DNA of 64,000 nucleotides from Tigriopus japonicus (lineage: Eukaryota > Arthropoda > Copepoda > Harpacticoida > Harpacticidae), in contig CM021323.1 of the NCBI GenBank assembly GCA_010645155.1, positions 2,602,872 to 2,666,871 of the forward strand. Direction: 5' to 3'. The stretch's first letter is position 1, and every line of letters begins with the position of its first letter. Under the pieces are notes generated by a model. It ran no database searches. It was not told where the DNA came from and saw only the letters and a program-made list of their open reading frames with translations. Of this stretch, positions 23,601 to 38,600 are shown one piece after another. The translations under genes and the position numbers were made by a program.

Positions 23601-26600
23601 TAATCACTGAGATCACCCTCATTTCAGTCCCTTGCTTGCATGCAATTGCTTAATGACCCTCAACACAACAAGCTCTGGCCAAGTCATAATTATCAGCTCC
23701 CACTGACTGAGGGCCAACCTCATCTTCTTGAGGTAAATTGCTATATCTTCTGGCAGGACACAAACGAACTACTAGCTCTTCACGTTTCCTCGAACGGGAA
23801 GGTGAGCTTAGCTTTTTGAGAGAGCACTTGATGACATTTCTCTTGTGAAGAGGCATTCTGGGTCTTACCATTGATGGTGAGCTCAGCCAACTTGCTCACT
23901 GGCTCTCCCACTCCATTGTCTGCTTTGCAAAGGTATTTGCCCTCATTTTCCGCGGTGGCATCACTCAACATCAAGGTTCCATTGGGATGAATGCTAGAAG
24001 AGGTGGATGGAAACAGATTCGTTTAATACCGAGCCAGACGTTGTTAGATGATCCTCATCATGATATGCAGGCATGCATTTTAGACGATTCTTTTATTGCA
24101 ACATGTCCAAGATGATTCTCACTGATTCATTGCATGCCTGAGTGAATGATGAAGACTTAAAGTTGCCAAGTCTAAAGAGAGAAAAGGTGGAATCAATTTG
24201 TTTTCGAAACTCACCGAAAGTTGCTCATAATGGTGTAGATGTCTTGAAACTTTGCCGTGGAACCATCCCCGGTGGTTTGACTGCTGTCCTCCATGGACTT
24301 GCTCCACGTAATACTGGGAGGCGGAATCCCGGTAACTTTACAATCCAAACTCACTGGGCTTCCCAGCATGACATTTTGGTCCAGAGGGAACGCCACCCAC
24401 TTGGGAGGAACTAAAACACAAAGAACGATGTGCACTGACGAACTTGCCGGAGAAACGCTCTAGCGTCTTTGTAGAACGACACGGCGACAACGATGTCGTC
24501 AGAGGGTCTTGAATTGGGACGGAGATCAAAAGGAAAATTTGCTAATGAGCATAATGACATTACTCGACTGACATTCTTTATTGCCTCCACTTTATACCAC
24601 CTACCCTAAAAGTCTCTGCTTCTTCTTAATGCTTTCATGAGCACACACCCGCCGAGTCGGTTGAATAGAGCTTTCTTTCTAAGGAAGTTATGTCTTCGCC
24701 AATGATCCCAAATTTGGAGATTCCATATATTTTGACATCATCGATGTCGCTCAAAGAGAGCCTTCACGTTGGCCTGGCATCCCAAGAGAATTGAAAAATA
24801 CTCCACAAAGCCATGCTCGGATTCTTTTGCACATTTGTAATCTCGGTTCTCTTTCTCAATGTGATAACCCCTTTTTCGCACTTTCTCAGTTCTCAGTTTT
24901 CTCCCCTGTCCACCAACATCGCCACCATTCCTACCCTCGTCTTCCTCAAAAGAAGATCATCTTCATACACACCACTACCGTAGTGCACCTACCAGTGCAA
25001 CTAGAGTAGTAAAGGAAGCTCATTTGAAGTGAAAGATAGATAGGGACCACACCATGGATCCTTTTGCTTGTCGAGCACGATCGGACATTAGCATTCAGTG
25101 ACTTCGACAGACATATGTTCGGTTGGGGCGAAGTCTCGAAAAGAGTTCAAAGAAGAAATAAAACAAAGCTCGATGGGATCAGTTCAATGTGTTGAATATC
25201 CGGGATATGGCGTCGAATATAGATTGGGTGGCAGGCTTCTTTCAAAGATTTGTATCAACCCCTTTTTTCTACCTCATAGTGCATCTATGAAGCACGTTTT
25301 CATGACAATGCACACTGAACAAGGACACTTATTTTACCCATTGATACGGTTGGATTTGTTTCTCCGTGGACATTTGAAATTACAGGATTGCCTCCATTAA
25401 CTTAGATGAAATTTGTATCATAGGTTTCTTCTAAAATATAGTAGTGTTCGTCATGTTTAGCTTAGTAGATGTAGGGTTATTCCAAATCTTCCATTTTAAT
25501 TTTCAATTTAATCTAACTTGGCGAAGGGGGTGGATAGCACTCCGTGTATAAAGCTTAGGACATCTCATTCCAGAGGGAAGGAAGATTTTTTTTGCATTTC
25601 CCTCTGTTCATGTTGATCAAGTGAGAAGGGCTCAATTTAATCTTGACGAGAAAGAGAGAGTGCGAGTCTTTTTCTCTTGCACTTACTGTTCACCATCAAC
25701 GTCGCAGAGTGATAAGCCTTTGCAGCCGAGTTCTTGGCCACGCAAGTGTAGTTTCCCGAATGGGTGGTCCTCAAGTTTGGAAAGGAAAGTGAGCTAGTAA
25801 AATCGTCGAAGGTGTTGATGGAAATTCCCTCGTCGTTATTTTGAGTTAAGGGCTCATCGTTGAAGTACCAAGCAAATCTAGGGGAAAGTAGACAACATTA
25901 AAAACCTTGTAAATACATTTACAAAAGGTTAATATATTTTTTTGAAATTTTGGAAATGTTTCTCGTGTAGTTCTCTCCATTTTTAGAGGCTAGAGGTCGA
26001 TTTGAATTTTTGGTACAGATGGTAAATGGAACATGGGAACAGAAAACATTTGTTGATTTCCAAGGATTGTTAATTGAGCAATTGGGGTAAGTTTTAACAC
26101 AACAAATGGTGAGAAGTTATCGCTTGAAATACTACTGTGAGCAGTATTAACTCATGTTACGAGTAGAAGCTCTAGAAAGCACGTTCCTGTATTGTTAACG
26201 TTATGTTCCACCTTGCTCTTTGAAAGGATGGATATTGTTTGGGCCCACCAACAAGTCTTGGCAAAATGGATCCACTTTTGTTATAGAGGGTGGATTAAAT
26301 GGGATACGTGGCAACACTTCATTCACCCGGATTTTTGAGCTTTTATGTTGTGTTGTGATGAGATGAGATGTGTATTAAAATTCGTGGACAATGAGTCCTC
26401 CAGGCGTGTCCTACTCGTAAAAAATATGAAGTGCCTTGTTTCCCCAACAGCTTGTCATGGGCATGGATATTAAATCAGAAAGGGCTTATAACATTCAATG
26501 TTACATGAAAGAAGCATGTGGGCAGTTCGCTTGGATTTATCGTTTTTGAAAGGTACTGAACTTTCATACTATTTTCTTTTACAACTAGCTTTTGCTTTCA

Positions 26601-29600
26601 TGGCCCCATTGAACCTTTAACATCAATAAAGCTCTCATGAAAAGCCAATGACGGACTAGAAACATTTTGAGATGATGTGACTCTGTATTTGTAACTCGAA
26701 GTTTGCTCAGGCTAAGGTCTGCTCATTATTGTTGGCCAGAGAGGAAAGACACCCTTCCTGAGGCTTTCCGTTTCGGAGCTCTCTTTTCGCGCGTGTTTTC
26801 CATCCTATTCTCTGATCAAACAAAGGAAACCGTCACTTGAGACCAAGTCATGTTCACAGTGTCCCCATTCACATGGACTTGAGGGTGGTGAAACCATACA
26901 TTATACCAAAGTATGCCTCTGATAATTTTGGTTAGATGTGACAAAATCCTGAATCAAAGGATTTTAGCGTTTTTTGAGATGGGTATAGATGAATCTATCC
27001 GATCTAGTCACCGCCTACTTTTGAAACTGATTGGGAAAGTGAGATAAGTAGGTTCGCAGTATCAAATTCATATGTTTGCTCAATCCTGGAGAAGATAGTG
27101 TAAATCCGGTACACTTTCCTTTCTTTTTAAATTGGAGGAGATTCTTCATCGAGTGTTCTATTTTTGAACGCTCACATGTTTCAAGGTTATCGGAAGTTGA
27201 ATGAAAAGTTTGGAATATGGTTTGGGGGAAAACATGTAACATGAACAGTAATGAATGTAGCCGAAAATTCTAGTTTTCTTTCAAGTGCCCAGAAAATATG
27301 ACATGGATGAAGTTGAAATGCAGAATAGGATGAAAGCTTTCAATGGTAGCGTGTTGAATCTCAATTTAATCAATACGTCTACAAACCAAAACTTGTTGAA
27401 AAATTAGCCATGAATCGTAAGTCTTTTTAAATACCTTACTTTTTATTGACAAGTTTCCGCAGTTTTTGGGGTTCAATTGAGCAACGCTTGTTTTTCCTTC
27501 ACAACCAGACTTTTGGAAAGTTTCTTGAGTCTTTTTAGATCTCCAGGATCCTTTCAGTTATTATTCATCCCCCACACACAGAATAATCATTCGTGCTTAG
27601 ATCGAAATTGACTAAACGTGTCTCAAGACGTGAAAGTCGCATTTGCGACAAGGAAGCTTGGCTATAAAAAGTACGTGGTAACGAGAGCACCACTCGCATC
27701 GTTTCAGAGAGGGGGAAGGGGGGGGGGGGTAATCCCCCAAGGGAAAAATACGTTAGACTACAACTGAATATTGGTTACACGACGAATAAGAGAAGTTTGC
27801 AAATGGTGCTTTAGGTTTCCTGTGATGCATGGGATACCGTTCATCACAAAATGTTTGCCGTTTTACAACCAATATTGATAAACGACACGTTTGATTCCAT
27901 TTGAAAGACAAATGTGACCCTGAGATGAATGAAACTTGTAACACATTCGTCTTCAACACGTACAAATTGACGGTGTGAATTTGCCATTGTCATTATTAAA
28001 TGATAATTGTCAAGCCGATTTTATAACTTATGAACTTACGAAATGGGTAGATCGCCCAAACTCGTTGTGCAAACTACTCGAGTGCGACCTCTCTCTTGCA
28101 AACCCGATTTGAATTGGAACGGTTCGATCCTTGGGGCCACTATAAAATGAACATGGACCATCATGAGAGGATTTTCTTACACATCGAGACCAGGCAGAAC
28201 TTGACACTTACCCATGACTTTGACTTGTAATTTGGATTTGGCTCTCTCGCCTTTGGAGTTGAATGCCTCGCAAACGTATTGACCGGCATCATTGCGTACC
28301 ACGTGATTAATGCGAAGTGATCCATTAGCAAATAATGCCTGGCGCTCATTAGTGGGAAGAGGTTCACCTGTCAATGGATGAGATTACTAGATATAGATCT
28401 AGGAAATTATCAGACGTTTTGGTTGTTGGGGCCAATGCTTTGTGTGCGCCTTATTTTCGCCTCACTGACTGATCAGGTAAAGGAAAAGTTTTTCCAGCCA
28501 TGAACGAGGATGAATCCCAATGGTCGCATTTTCCGCGTGATCAATCTAAGTGAGTATGCGTAGATAATCTACCTCGACCACGATTCATATTAATTGTACG
28601 CTATAGATAATGCTAGAGTGTGTGTAAGCGGATAAATGGCAGGTTTATATTATTGCGAGAACTTTTTCATATGCCACATATCCGGAGAATGTTTCACTTG
28701 TTATTGGTAAAGAAATCAAGTCGACCTCATTTGCTTACTTCCTCTATCTGTCCCCCCAATATGGGTGATGCAGTGCAGTACACAGTACATTGAGGAACAT
28801 TCAGTACAGAAGAATAGATATGAAATGTGCCAATTCCATGGATGGTGCCAAACCAAGGCTACTCCATCATAGATTACCAATTATTCGGAAATGAGCAATC
28901 GCATAAATCACCTCATAATTCTCCTTTGTGGTATCGGGGTACCAAACAGCAAAACAACAACTTTGTACAACGGTACACAAGATTGGCAGAGAGCGCAACT
29001 CACCATCCTTACTCCACGAAATTCGCTGGATGGGATATCCACTGTAGGGACAATGGAACCAAGCATCTGCCTCAGCCACCACGCTTCGTTCCTCCATGGG
29101 TCGCACATAGGGTGGTCCATACACATCCACCCTCTTAGCCCTTGTGACATGTCCCAGGTAATTTGAAGCCTCGCACTTGTAGAAGCCCCCTTGGTCCAAT
29201 CTCATTCTCGAGATGCGCAAAGACAGACGAGCTCGGGAACTCGTTTCATTTGTTAATGTCAGCGAGAACGAAGCACTTGTATCGAACTGGAAACAACGGC
29301 ACGAAAACAAACGATGGTGAAAAAATGACCCGGTCTCGCAGAATAAATAGTCGACCTGGATTCAGGTCGTAATAGCTCTGCTAGGGACCCAACCCCAACA
29401 ATTGCTTGTTATACTAGGGAATGAGCCACCAATCGACGACTTTGACATTCAGACAGATTAACATCATGGGGTCATTAGGGTTGTACTATCTTTGATTAGA
29501 ACTGGGTTTAGGGGCCATTCTTTGTACTTCGATGCATTAAAGTGGGTGGATTATTGAGTTTGGGCTCATTTTGTTACATTACTCGCACCAATTACAATAT

Positions 29601-32600
29601 CCCCACGATAAGCCAATGAAATTGAATCACCCTCTGTACTTACGTTTAGTGGGATTCCATCCAATAGCCAACGAATATGGGGTCTGGGTGTGCCAGTGGC
29701 TGAACATTCAAGAGTGAGGGGTCGCCCTGGTTCGATCACCCTCTCATGGAACGTGGGAAGGATCACAGGAACAGAATCTATCGAAAGAAATGTTCCATGT
29801 CAAAGTTTATCCGCATCTTTCGACGAGAATGAATATGCTGAGCAGATCGATCAACCCTGACTTACCTCCGAGTTCAAGGAGGGCAGAGGCGTGTGCAAAT
29901 TTCTCTTGATCTTGTGTTAACCCTCTTTCTCCATGGGGCGTGCCAAGTGGATTGGAACCCACAAAACATTGGTACATCCCTCGGTCTTTTCGTGCCACGG
30001 ACTTAATTAAGAGAGCCTACAAAAATTATTGGTTATTTTGTTTTCTCGAGTGAGTTCTAAGTGAGGTGAGCTTGCTTTCTTTCGTGCTCGGATTCTCCCA
30101 ATGCTTGAATGAAGGTGAACCCGAAGAGGAAGAGAAAAGAAGAAACCAAACCCAATGCAGCATCCACCACAGAACAACTTAAGTTAACGAGTGAGGAGGC
30201 TACAAAACGACGACGAGCAATACCAAACAGACTTTTTTGGGATTTGGTTTAGTAGCCAAGGACTCTTAGAGAGCCAGTAGCTCCCACATCTGAGCCTAGT
30301 TTGGCACCAAAGAAGAAGATGTGGACGACCAAAAAACGGTCGATCACGATTCTGGGGCAAAAGAAAGAAATTCCTCCAGATTGAGGGACTTGCTGTATTT
30401 GGAGTAATCATTTGGAGATGGGTAAGTAGGAAAGGGTGTTCTTTGGTGGCTCGCCCATTTCGCCTTTTTTTAGGATAGCATTAATTAGTGTACTAAAAAG
30501 AGAGCCATTTGCAGATGGGCATTTGGATTGAATTCACATGTTGATTCTTTGTACTTCCATTAGCAAGCCTATCATTTTTCTGTGACAGAGAGTCTACGCC
30601 AATGTGGGCTTTTACAAGTAGATTACAGTATCTCAATTTCGACCTTTGCTAAGAAAACGCGTTCGAATTGCTAAGGGAATAAAATACAAGAACGAACCAC
30701 AACTTTTGAGATCAGCAAAACTTTTTCTTCTTGATCAACATTGGTTATTTTTTTCTCTTATCATGGCTGGCTCGCTCCTAGTGTATGTAGGTGTCGTTTA
30801 CCGGAAACCCCACTTTGGTTGACCGGTGTTGCACAATGGGCTCGTTTCTCCGGGCAATTTACCTTTTTGTCTCCAGAGATTTGGATAGGGGCTTGGATGG
30901 CATTGCTCAACGAGTCCATTCGTTGAGGTGGCAATGGTAGGCCATTTCTCAGCCACGTGATGGAGCTTAATGGAAATCCTTCCACTGCACAGAGTAATCT
31001 AGCCTCGATACCTACATCAACTCGTTGTCGCTCCGGCTGGATTAGGACCCTTACATCACCTAGACAATTCGATTGGGATATAAGAAGAAGAAAAAGAAGA
31101 AGAAAAAGAAATTGATACATGGAACGAACTCGTCGGCCAGAGCCTTGACGTATCCCGAGATGGCTAACTTACTGTAAACGTGAAGGGTAATCGTGGTCTC
31201 CTCAGCTCCCATGGGGTTCTCCACTCGACAAGTCCAAGGTCCGTGATCTTCCTCGCTTACGTTGGAGAGCAGAAGCGAGCCTGAGAACATTTTCATGCCT
31301 CGTTGGGGGTCAGGGAAGATTTGATGGCCATTCCGAAACCAGCTGCAAAGGCATGTAGGCATGTTGGTTGGTAGGCAGAAACACACACACGGGCACAGGC
31401 ACCGAGTGAAGGAGAAAGAAAGAAAGACAGAAAGAAAGAAACATTATGAAAATTCAGCCTTTATCCACGGGTGGGATGAAACTAAACTGTCCTGAGAGAA
31501 CCAACGAGAAAGAAAAAGAGACACGCACACACACACACAGAGATAGAGACCATTGAGCAAAGCCCAGCGAGGAACGAGAATTTGGAATTTATTGGGTCGA
31601 TTTGAAACGGAATCTGACGAGATGGAAACTTTCCCGAGGAAGAGCTCCGTTCCAGGCTCGTCTGGAAGAGCAGAAATCAAATACATTGTCATAGTACCTC
31701 CAAATTGATGGTCAATGAGAAGCGAGGGGCTTTTGCCAGGCAAAAAACGGGGAAAGTATGCCGTTGTTCCCTTTTCCTTTTTTCTTTTCCAAGTGTTCGA
31801 CGTACTTGGGACAAAGACCGAAAAAGAACCCAGGAAGAGGGATGGAAAGACAATAAGAGGAGCCCTTCTTTCTGTTCCCGCCACAAAGCTTTTCCTCGCG
31901 AACTAGCAGTGTTTTCAGTCTCCGAAAATCGCATTTATTCAGGACGAAATTTCTGGCAAGCATCTGCCTTATAAATTCGCATCGGCTTTTTCGCTGAGCT
32001 AGCCATCTGAGAAAAGAACATTCACCAGGCCCTTTTGGTTGGGTAGTCGACAACATTTCCAGTCAGACATGATCACACCCCGGTAAACACCAATAAAAGA
32101 ATCCTCCGAAAAGGAGAACATCCGCTTTATGTTGGGTTGACCAAGGCAACCAAATATGAAGCAACAATAAGGACACAATAAAAATAAAAGCATGAAAAAG
32201 GCTCATTTGCAAAGTCTAAACGGAGATGTTCGACGTGAAAGTAAAAGGTAATGATCTCTGACTGCTTCAGTGGCGTGGAGAGACAAACTTGCGAATGGAA
32301 AAATTCCCGTGCCCCTCCGACAACCAACCTTCTTTCACGAGACAAAGTCTTTGGGCCATGGAGAATTGCAAATGATGGTAATGGCTCAGCCAGCATCTGT
32401 TACACACAGGTTCGTTCGTTCAAGGTAAGTAAAATATGTGATGTGACCGCCAACTTTTCGATTGGAGCTGGCTAAAGTCGAAGTGTTTCCATTCGATTTG
32501 GATATTCGACTTCTATTTACGAAGAGTCTAATGTGTTTTGGTTGTCTTAAAGTAAGCTTACTAGAATTGGTCCACTTTAATGTGAACACATTTGCAGGAT

Positions 32601-35600
32601 CTTCCAAAGGAAAAAAGACTTTTAGAAGTGCAAATCTTCATTTGAGATGTTTTCAATTTCATCCGCAATTTTCGATTGGTTTCAAAGCGGGAATTTGAGG
32701 CAAACCACGCTCTTTTGAAAAAAAAATTTGATCACAAACGGCTCAAGTGGAAGGTTTAACTCGTTGCGAGCAAAGGCCAATCCAATGAAAACGACCCTGT
32801 ACGACTTCATCCTCATCGATTGAAATGACCTTCAATGACTGGTTTGACCCCATCACTCGACGGACGAGGAAGCCCATTTTTGGCTTTGGGTCCTAAGTAA
32901 CCAAATTTGATACCCTCGATTTTGTTCCAAATTCTGTCTTTCCGTCCTTCCAGAATGAAGAGGGGGAACGCCTTTTCGAAGTCACAATCGACTTGCGGTG
33001 AGGAGACTCTTTTGCTGACTTCAAGGAATTTATGGGAACACGGATGCCATTTAAAAGAAAAGACTCCATCACCACTACTACCCTAGTAGCCCAACCTTTG
33101 CGAGGACCTCCCCGCAAACAGGAGCTTGATGCAGTGAGGATGACAAAAAATGCACACTTACTGCTGCCTCAGGAAAGCCAACGATGATTTCTTTTGAAAA
33201 GACACAAGTGGATTCACCGCACGCGGAGAGTGTCAAGATTCAAACGAAAATTCCAATCTTTATTGATATCAGCCACCATTCTACCCTGACAAGTTGAAGT
33301 ACTTTATGTGTCTTCTCTCTACCTCTCGATCCTGAGTACGGAGCATGAATAGTGGAATCATTTCATACCGATCAATGGATGTTTCTCGTTCAATCAATAA
33401 AAGTAATCCCCTATAGTTTTGTATGCGCGAGATCATGGCTCCTAAGAGTGAACCCGTCTCTGGGGAGCTGACGTTTCATCTGCATTAAATTGAAATGAAA
33501 CTTGGGGATACTCGGAACGAGAGAAATAGCTTCAAAGACGAAGAAGAAGTTATTCCTTACATCCAGAGAAGTAGAGGAAGAAGAAGAAGAAGAAGAGCAC
33601 GCAAGCACGCACTCATGCACTCATGGACGCACTTGGGGCATACCCACGCACACACATGATCCTGTACCAAGTACCCACCAATTCCAAGGAACGACGAGGA
33701 ACAAAGGAGAAAGAATGGATACTACGTAGTTGAGGAAGGACAAGATTTGGCCAGACTGCGCCAAAGATAAGTCGTTTTGGCCAAGAGGCCAAGAGTCCAT
33801 AAATCAAATCAGACTAGGGGTGTCTTTCTTCCCAAGACCCATAGCTCATCTGCGTACCTAGTGCGTCGTCCGTCCATGCCGCTTGAGATCTCCATCCGCC
33901 TTTCAGCATGGGGATACTTCAATTCTCAATAACTTGTGTTGATGTACAAGGCCTACTATGGTGGTTTCGTTGTTCTTTTTCCTTGAAACAAAAATTCTTC
34001 GTGCTGCCCTAAGACTCTTGTCTCCCTCAAAAGCTTTTCTTGTCATCTGTGGAGTGCTCTGAAGCCTTGAGATGTTTTGTGTTTTCGATGGTCGTGTATG
34101 AATTCCAAAATCAAGTTGGTTCTCTCTTTTCGAGGTGGTTGGCTCCTCTAACTGTGAGTGAGTTTCAGAAATTTGACCCCACGTCCAAACAAAGAGAGTA
34201 AAGGGCTAGTTGGCCCTTTCCAGCCCAGTTGTCGGTCGGTTTGCTTGGTTCGTGCCCTCTCCAATGTTATCTTCGTTTTAAGAGAAGGACATCAGCCGAG
34301 TCTTGTGTTCTTCAACCTCTTTTTCTGCCCCCCGGAATTTTTGATGCAAGTCACGATTAACTTGGGACTTTTTTCTTTCTTTCTTCCTCGCATGCAGTTT
34401 GGACCAAGTGGTCAATGCACGAAGAAGTATGGCACGTTGTGAGCCTGGTGGGTGAGTTTGCCGTTGGGATGCCCTGAGTATGATAGTTTGCCACATTGGT
34501 GGGTGAGGTGATGTTGGATGACCACCACTAACAACAGCAGCATCAACAACAGAAACCGCAACAGCCCCTGCTTCTTCGAGTACTGCCATCGCAACCACCA
34601 AGGGAAGGCCAACTGAAGCGCAAGCAACCAACCTCATGGAAAAACACAACTTTGCCCTTGAGCTAACAAATGTGGTTAGGGGGAAACGAACTGTGGCATT
34701 TATGTATCTCCGTTTTGAGTCGATCCGTGCCGTAAATAGTTCCACCAATATTTTCGAGACGTCCTATTGACATGCTCAAAATGGGTTGAAATCCGATCTG
34801 CCAGTTGGGAATGTTATCATTTGGTCATGCATGAACTGGTAAAAGTAGAAAAGTTTGTCGCTTCCTCGAATCCTGTCATATCGCAAACTTCTTTAGTTCA
34901 GCCAGTGACGAAGGAACGAAGGAATGAAGTAAGGGAGGCTACGAGGGAGGGACGAAGAAGGGATCTGCAAACCCGCACTGGGACCCCTCGCTATCCACCA
35001 AGGGTCCGCGAGGTCGAGCCCCTGCCATGAAAGTACTCAGTAAGCTGATAAGTGAATTCTGATGTGGATGAAGCGTGAATGAGTTGGAAGTTTCCAAATC
35101 AGATTGGGGTTCATGCGCACACGCGCATTCATACAAGGTTTATCATCACAACGACGTGTCAAAGGATGCCTAACTCGATGAAAGTTCTAAAAGTTGGGCG
35201 TGTGATTGCCAAAAAAATAGGACTTTAAAATAATGAATGATTCATGAAACATAACCTAATTTGTTTGATGAGTAGTGAAAATGTAGTAAAAGTAGAGTAG
35301 AGTAAGAATGAGGAAAGCCGCTTACGTGTATTTTGGAACTGGAAGACCAATCCCTACACAAGGGAGTTCCACAGTGGTTCCCACTTTGGCTCTAATGTGG
35401 GAACGAGTGCTTGGGATCCTGACGGGAATTGTTCCAGCCTCCAGGATGTTTTGAACGGTGAGTCTATGAGGAGAAAGAAATAGAGGAAAGTGATAAAAAT
35501 AATCTTATCACATCTTCGTCTTCGTCCCAGACATTTCGTGAGATGAAAGGGAGAAAAAATATTCGGTTTGGAAGATGGAATCGAGTCCCACGAAGAGGCT

Positions 35601-38600
35601 TTTTCCTTCCAGTCCACAGAATGAGTTTACATTGGATTCATAAGAACCTGATGCTCATGATGTTGTGGAAAGACACCCGCTTTCATGTAAAGGGAGTTTG
35701 GAGGGAACTACGGGGTGGATGATCAGCGTGTGTAGTATTATACTGTAAACGAGTAGAATACGCAAACCAAGGGGTGGAAGGTTGGCCAAAAGGCTTTAGT
35801 GATATCTCTTTATTAGACTAGGGACAAATAGAAGAAGCAGGAGCAGATTCGTCGGTACGACAAGTTTCACCCGAGGACATGGTTTATCTTCGTTTGTCGG
35901 CTCATCTCCTCCCCTTGCTCACTTCCTTTTAGCGTTTCACACTTACTCAAGGGAACAGAGGGTGAACTATAGACAGAGGAACGTCTGTATACCGTGAAAC
36001 TATTCATCTTTAGGAGGCAAGCTCCGAGGGAAGGTGTTTTGTCCTTCGAGCAGGGATGGAGTAATTAGCAATGCTTGTGCTTCTCTCCTTGGTCCATTGT
36101 CCCAAACTTTACTTGATGTTATGAATAGCTATGGGAGCGCAAAAGGTCCATGTATCTCTTTAATCTAGCTTTGCGGAACAATTAGGCGTTTGAAATGCCA
36201 TCATGCGGTTTCATGTCACTTCCAAGACCTAAACATTTATTTCTTAAGGTTCAGCCGTTAAATGGGCTCCTTATTACAAATTCATCTCTCAATTCAATTA
36301 AACAAAAGATCAAGCTACTTTGCGACTCAATTTCCTTGAGGTCAATGGCCTGGCCTCTTTGGCGCCATTTCTTCCGCCAAGTTCGGGGAACCATCACTAC
36401 TTACAGTACCCGTACGCATTGGACATCCCTTTCATTCTTTTCGGAAAACTTTTCGTCTCCATATTTCTCCCAGAGGAGGAATTGGGGCTTGGCTATTTAA
36501 GGGGTGGATGATCCATGACCAAGGTAGGGAATAAGAAACAGGCCAAGTTCGGGTCCGTGGGTATTCCGCTGAGGTTTGAACTTACTCACCCGTTGTCATA
36601 AAAGTTATTTGATACAAAGATGGTATAAAAATGAGCCGAAGCCACTCAAGCGAAAGATAGATGATTCTTTTGCCCATTAGACCAAGGGGGTAGTCTGACA
36701 TTTGGCCCCTTTTTCTCTCCACGTTTCCCCTCACCCCCTCTTCCCTGGAGAGCTCATACTTGATCCAATCTAACATGTCCTCCCTCTGTTTCTCCTCGGG
36801 TTCCCTTGGTTCTTCCAGTTCTTCTTCGATTTCTTGTGCTAGCTCCTACTACACACATACATATGCTAGTTCACCCACTCCGCTCACTGCTTCTTTTGAT
36901 TAGATGCCGTTTCCTGCATGGAAAGTCGATTTTGATTGTTCCGTTTGGAACAGTCAGAGGAAGAAGTACTCCATACGAATAAAACCCACCCTCTTTACAA
37001 GTGGTTGCCGAGTAGATGATCGATGAGAATAAGACGACTGGCTAGCCTCATTTTTCCTCTAAAAATCAATTCAACGTTGCGTCATCCATTTTGATTGACG
37101 AATAATAACGATTGATGAAGAATGTTTGAAATTATTGACCGTCTACTTTTGAATCTTCCTGGATTTGGTTTTCCTTTTCACAGTTTCACCTTTCGAGCCT
37201 TTTGATCAACTGACAGATTTGGGCTCTGAGAGGACCAGAAAATACCGCCTGGCTTAGGCCAAAGTAACAACAAGGTTTCGTTTTCGGATCGAGATCAAAG
37301 CAAAATCTTGAAGGATTTTGCAACTTTTTCATGACATATCCACTTTTGGTACAGTCAAGGCAAATGGACCCTCCCCATCATTTGTCAGAGGGACTCGAAA
37401 CGCAAGAATTCCATGAACATGCTCAATTTCTGAATAATTCAATACAGCATTGATGCACGCACATCAAAGGCTAGGAAATCGATTCTTCAAATACTATCAA
37501 TGCACAACTCACTCCCCCTTCGTCCTCTTTCCCATGCCATTCAATGGCCTTCTTTAAAGGTTGTCAAAGAGACCTATTTCCAACAAGTTTGGTGGCAAAA
37601 CCTGAAGACTCGCGTGTAAACAGATCAAAAAATAAAACTAAATGGGGCCTTCATTTGATGAACTCTAAAGCACCATTCCCATGACAACGTCTTGGATCAA
37701 GTGNNNNNNNNNNNNNNNNNNNNNNNNNNNNNNNNNNNNNNNNNNNNNNNNNNNNNNNNNNNNNNNNNNNNNNNTCAATGGCCTTCTTTAAAGGTTGTCA
37801 AAAGAGACCTATTTCCAACAAGTTTGGTGGCAAAACCTGAAGACTACGCGTGTAAACAGATCAAAAAATAAAACCAAATGGGGCCTTCATTTGATGAACT
37901 CTAAAGCACCATTCCCATGACAACCTCTTGGATCAAGTGGATTTTCATGGCCTCGGGCAATTTACCTGACATTTTGCCTTTTACTATAGAAAAGAAGGAA
38001 TGTTTTCTCTGATGAGGGCCTTTAGGAAAGATCTTGTTTTTGCAATAACTTTAAGAACCCTCTTTGGACTGGCATCTCTCGGCATCGAATGCCTTCTAGA
38101 ACTCTGGAGAAATTTTCGGAACATCCTTTTTCGGCAACCCAACACATCCAATGTACTTGCTAGTCTACTGACTGCTCTCCCTAGCTAGCTAGCTTCCCGT
38201 TTCGTTCGTTTCCTTTTCTTCCCTGTCCTTGTCGTCTTCATCGTCTTGGTCGTCGTGGTCTTGTTTCCGTGTTCGTCGTTTCGTTCTCCCCTTTCGCTTT
38301 TCCATCCCGTCGCTCCAGCTCTTGAGCTCCCATCATGTTGATGATGATGCCATTTCTCTGTTTACAATCCTAAAAATCCGGTCTCTGCTGTTTTCTGCCT
38401 GGATTCGACCAAAGAAAAGATTCGGTAGATGTTGTCAAAACCCAAGAAGAGAGATCTTCCTTTCGGAACTGAAGAGAGTTTTGGCGAAATAGTCTTTTCG
38501 AGAATTCCCGATTCCCATCCATTATATAGCAAGAGTTCCAAAGATTACCACACATGTTCCACGGCGCCTCAATTGCATTGCACGAACCTGAGAACAAGTG

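Noticed and set aside
34278..34748. 156-codon minus-strand open frame in Dscam intron 6
   Set aside because: Low-complexity Ala/Val/Ser then Lys/Glu composition with no Ig cysteines and no matching phase. Probably chance.
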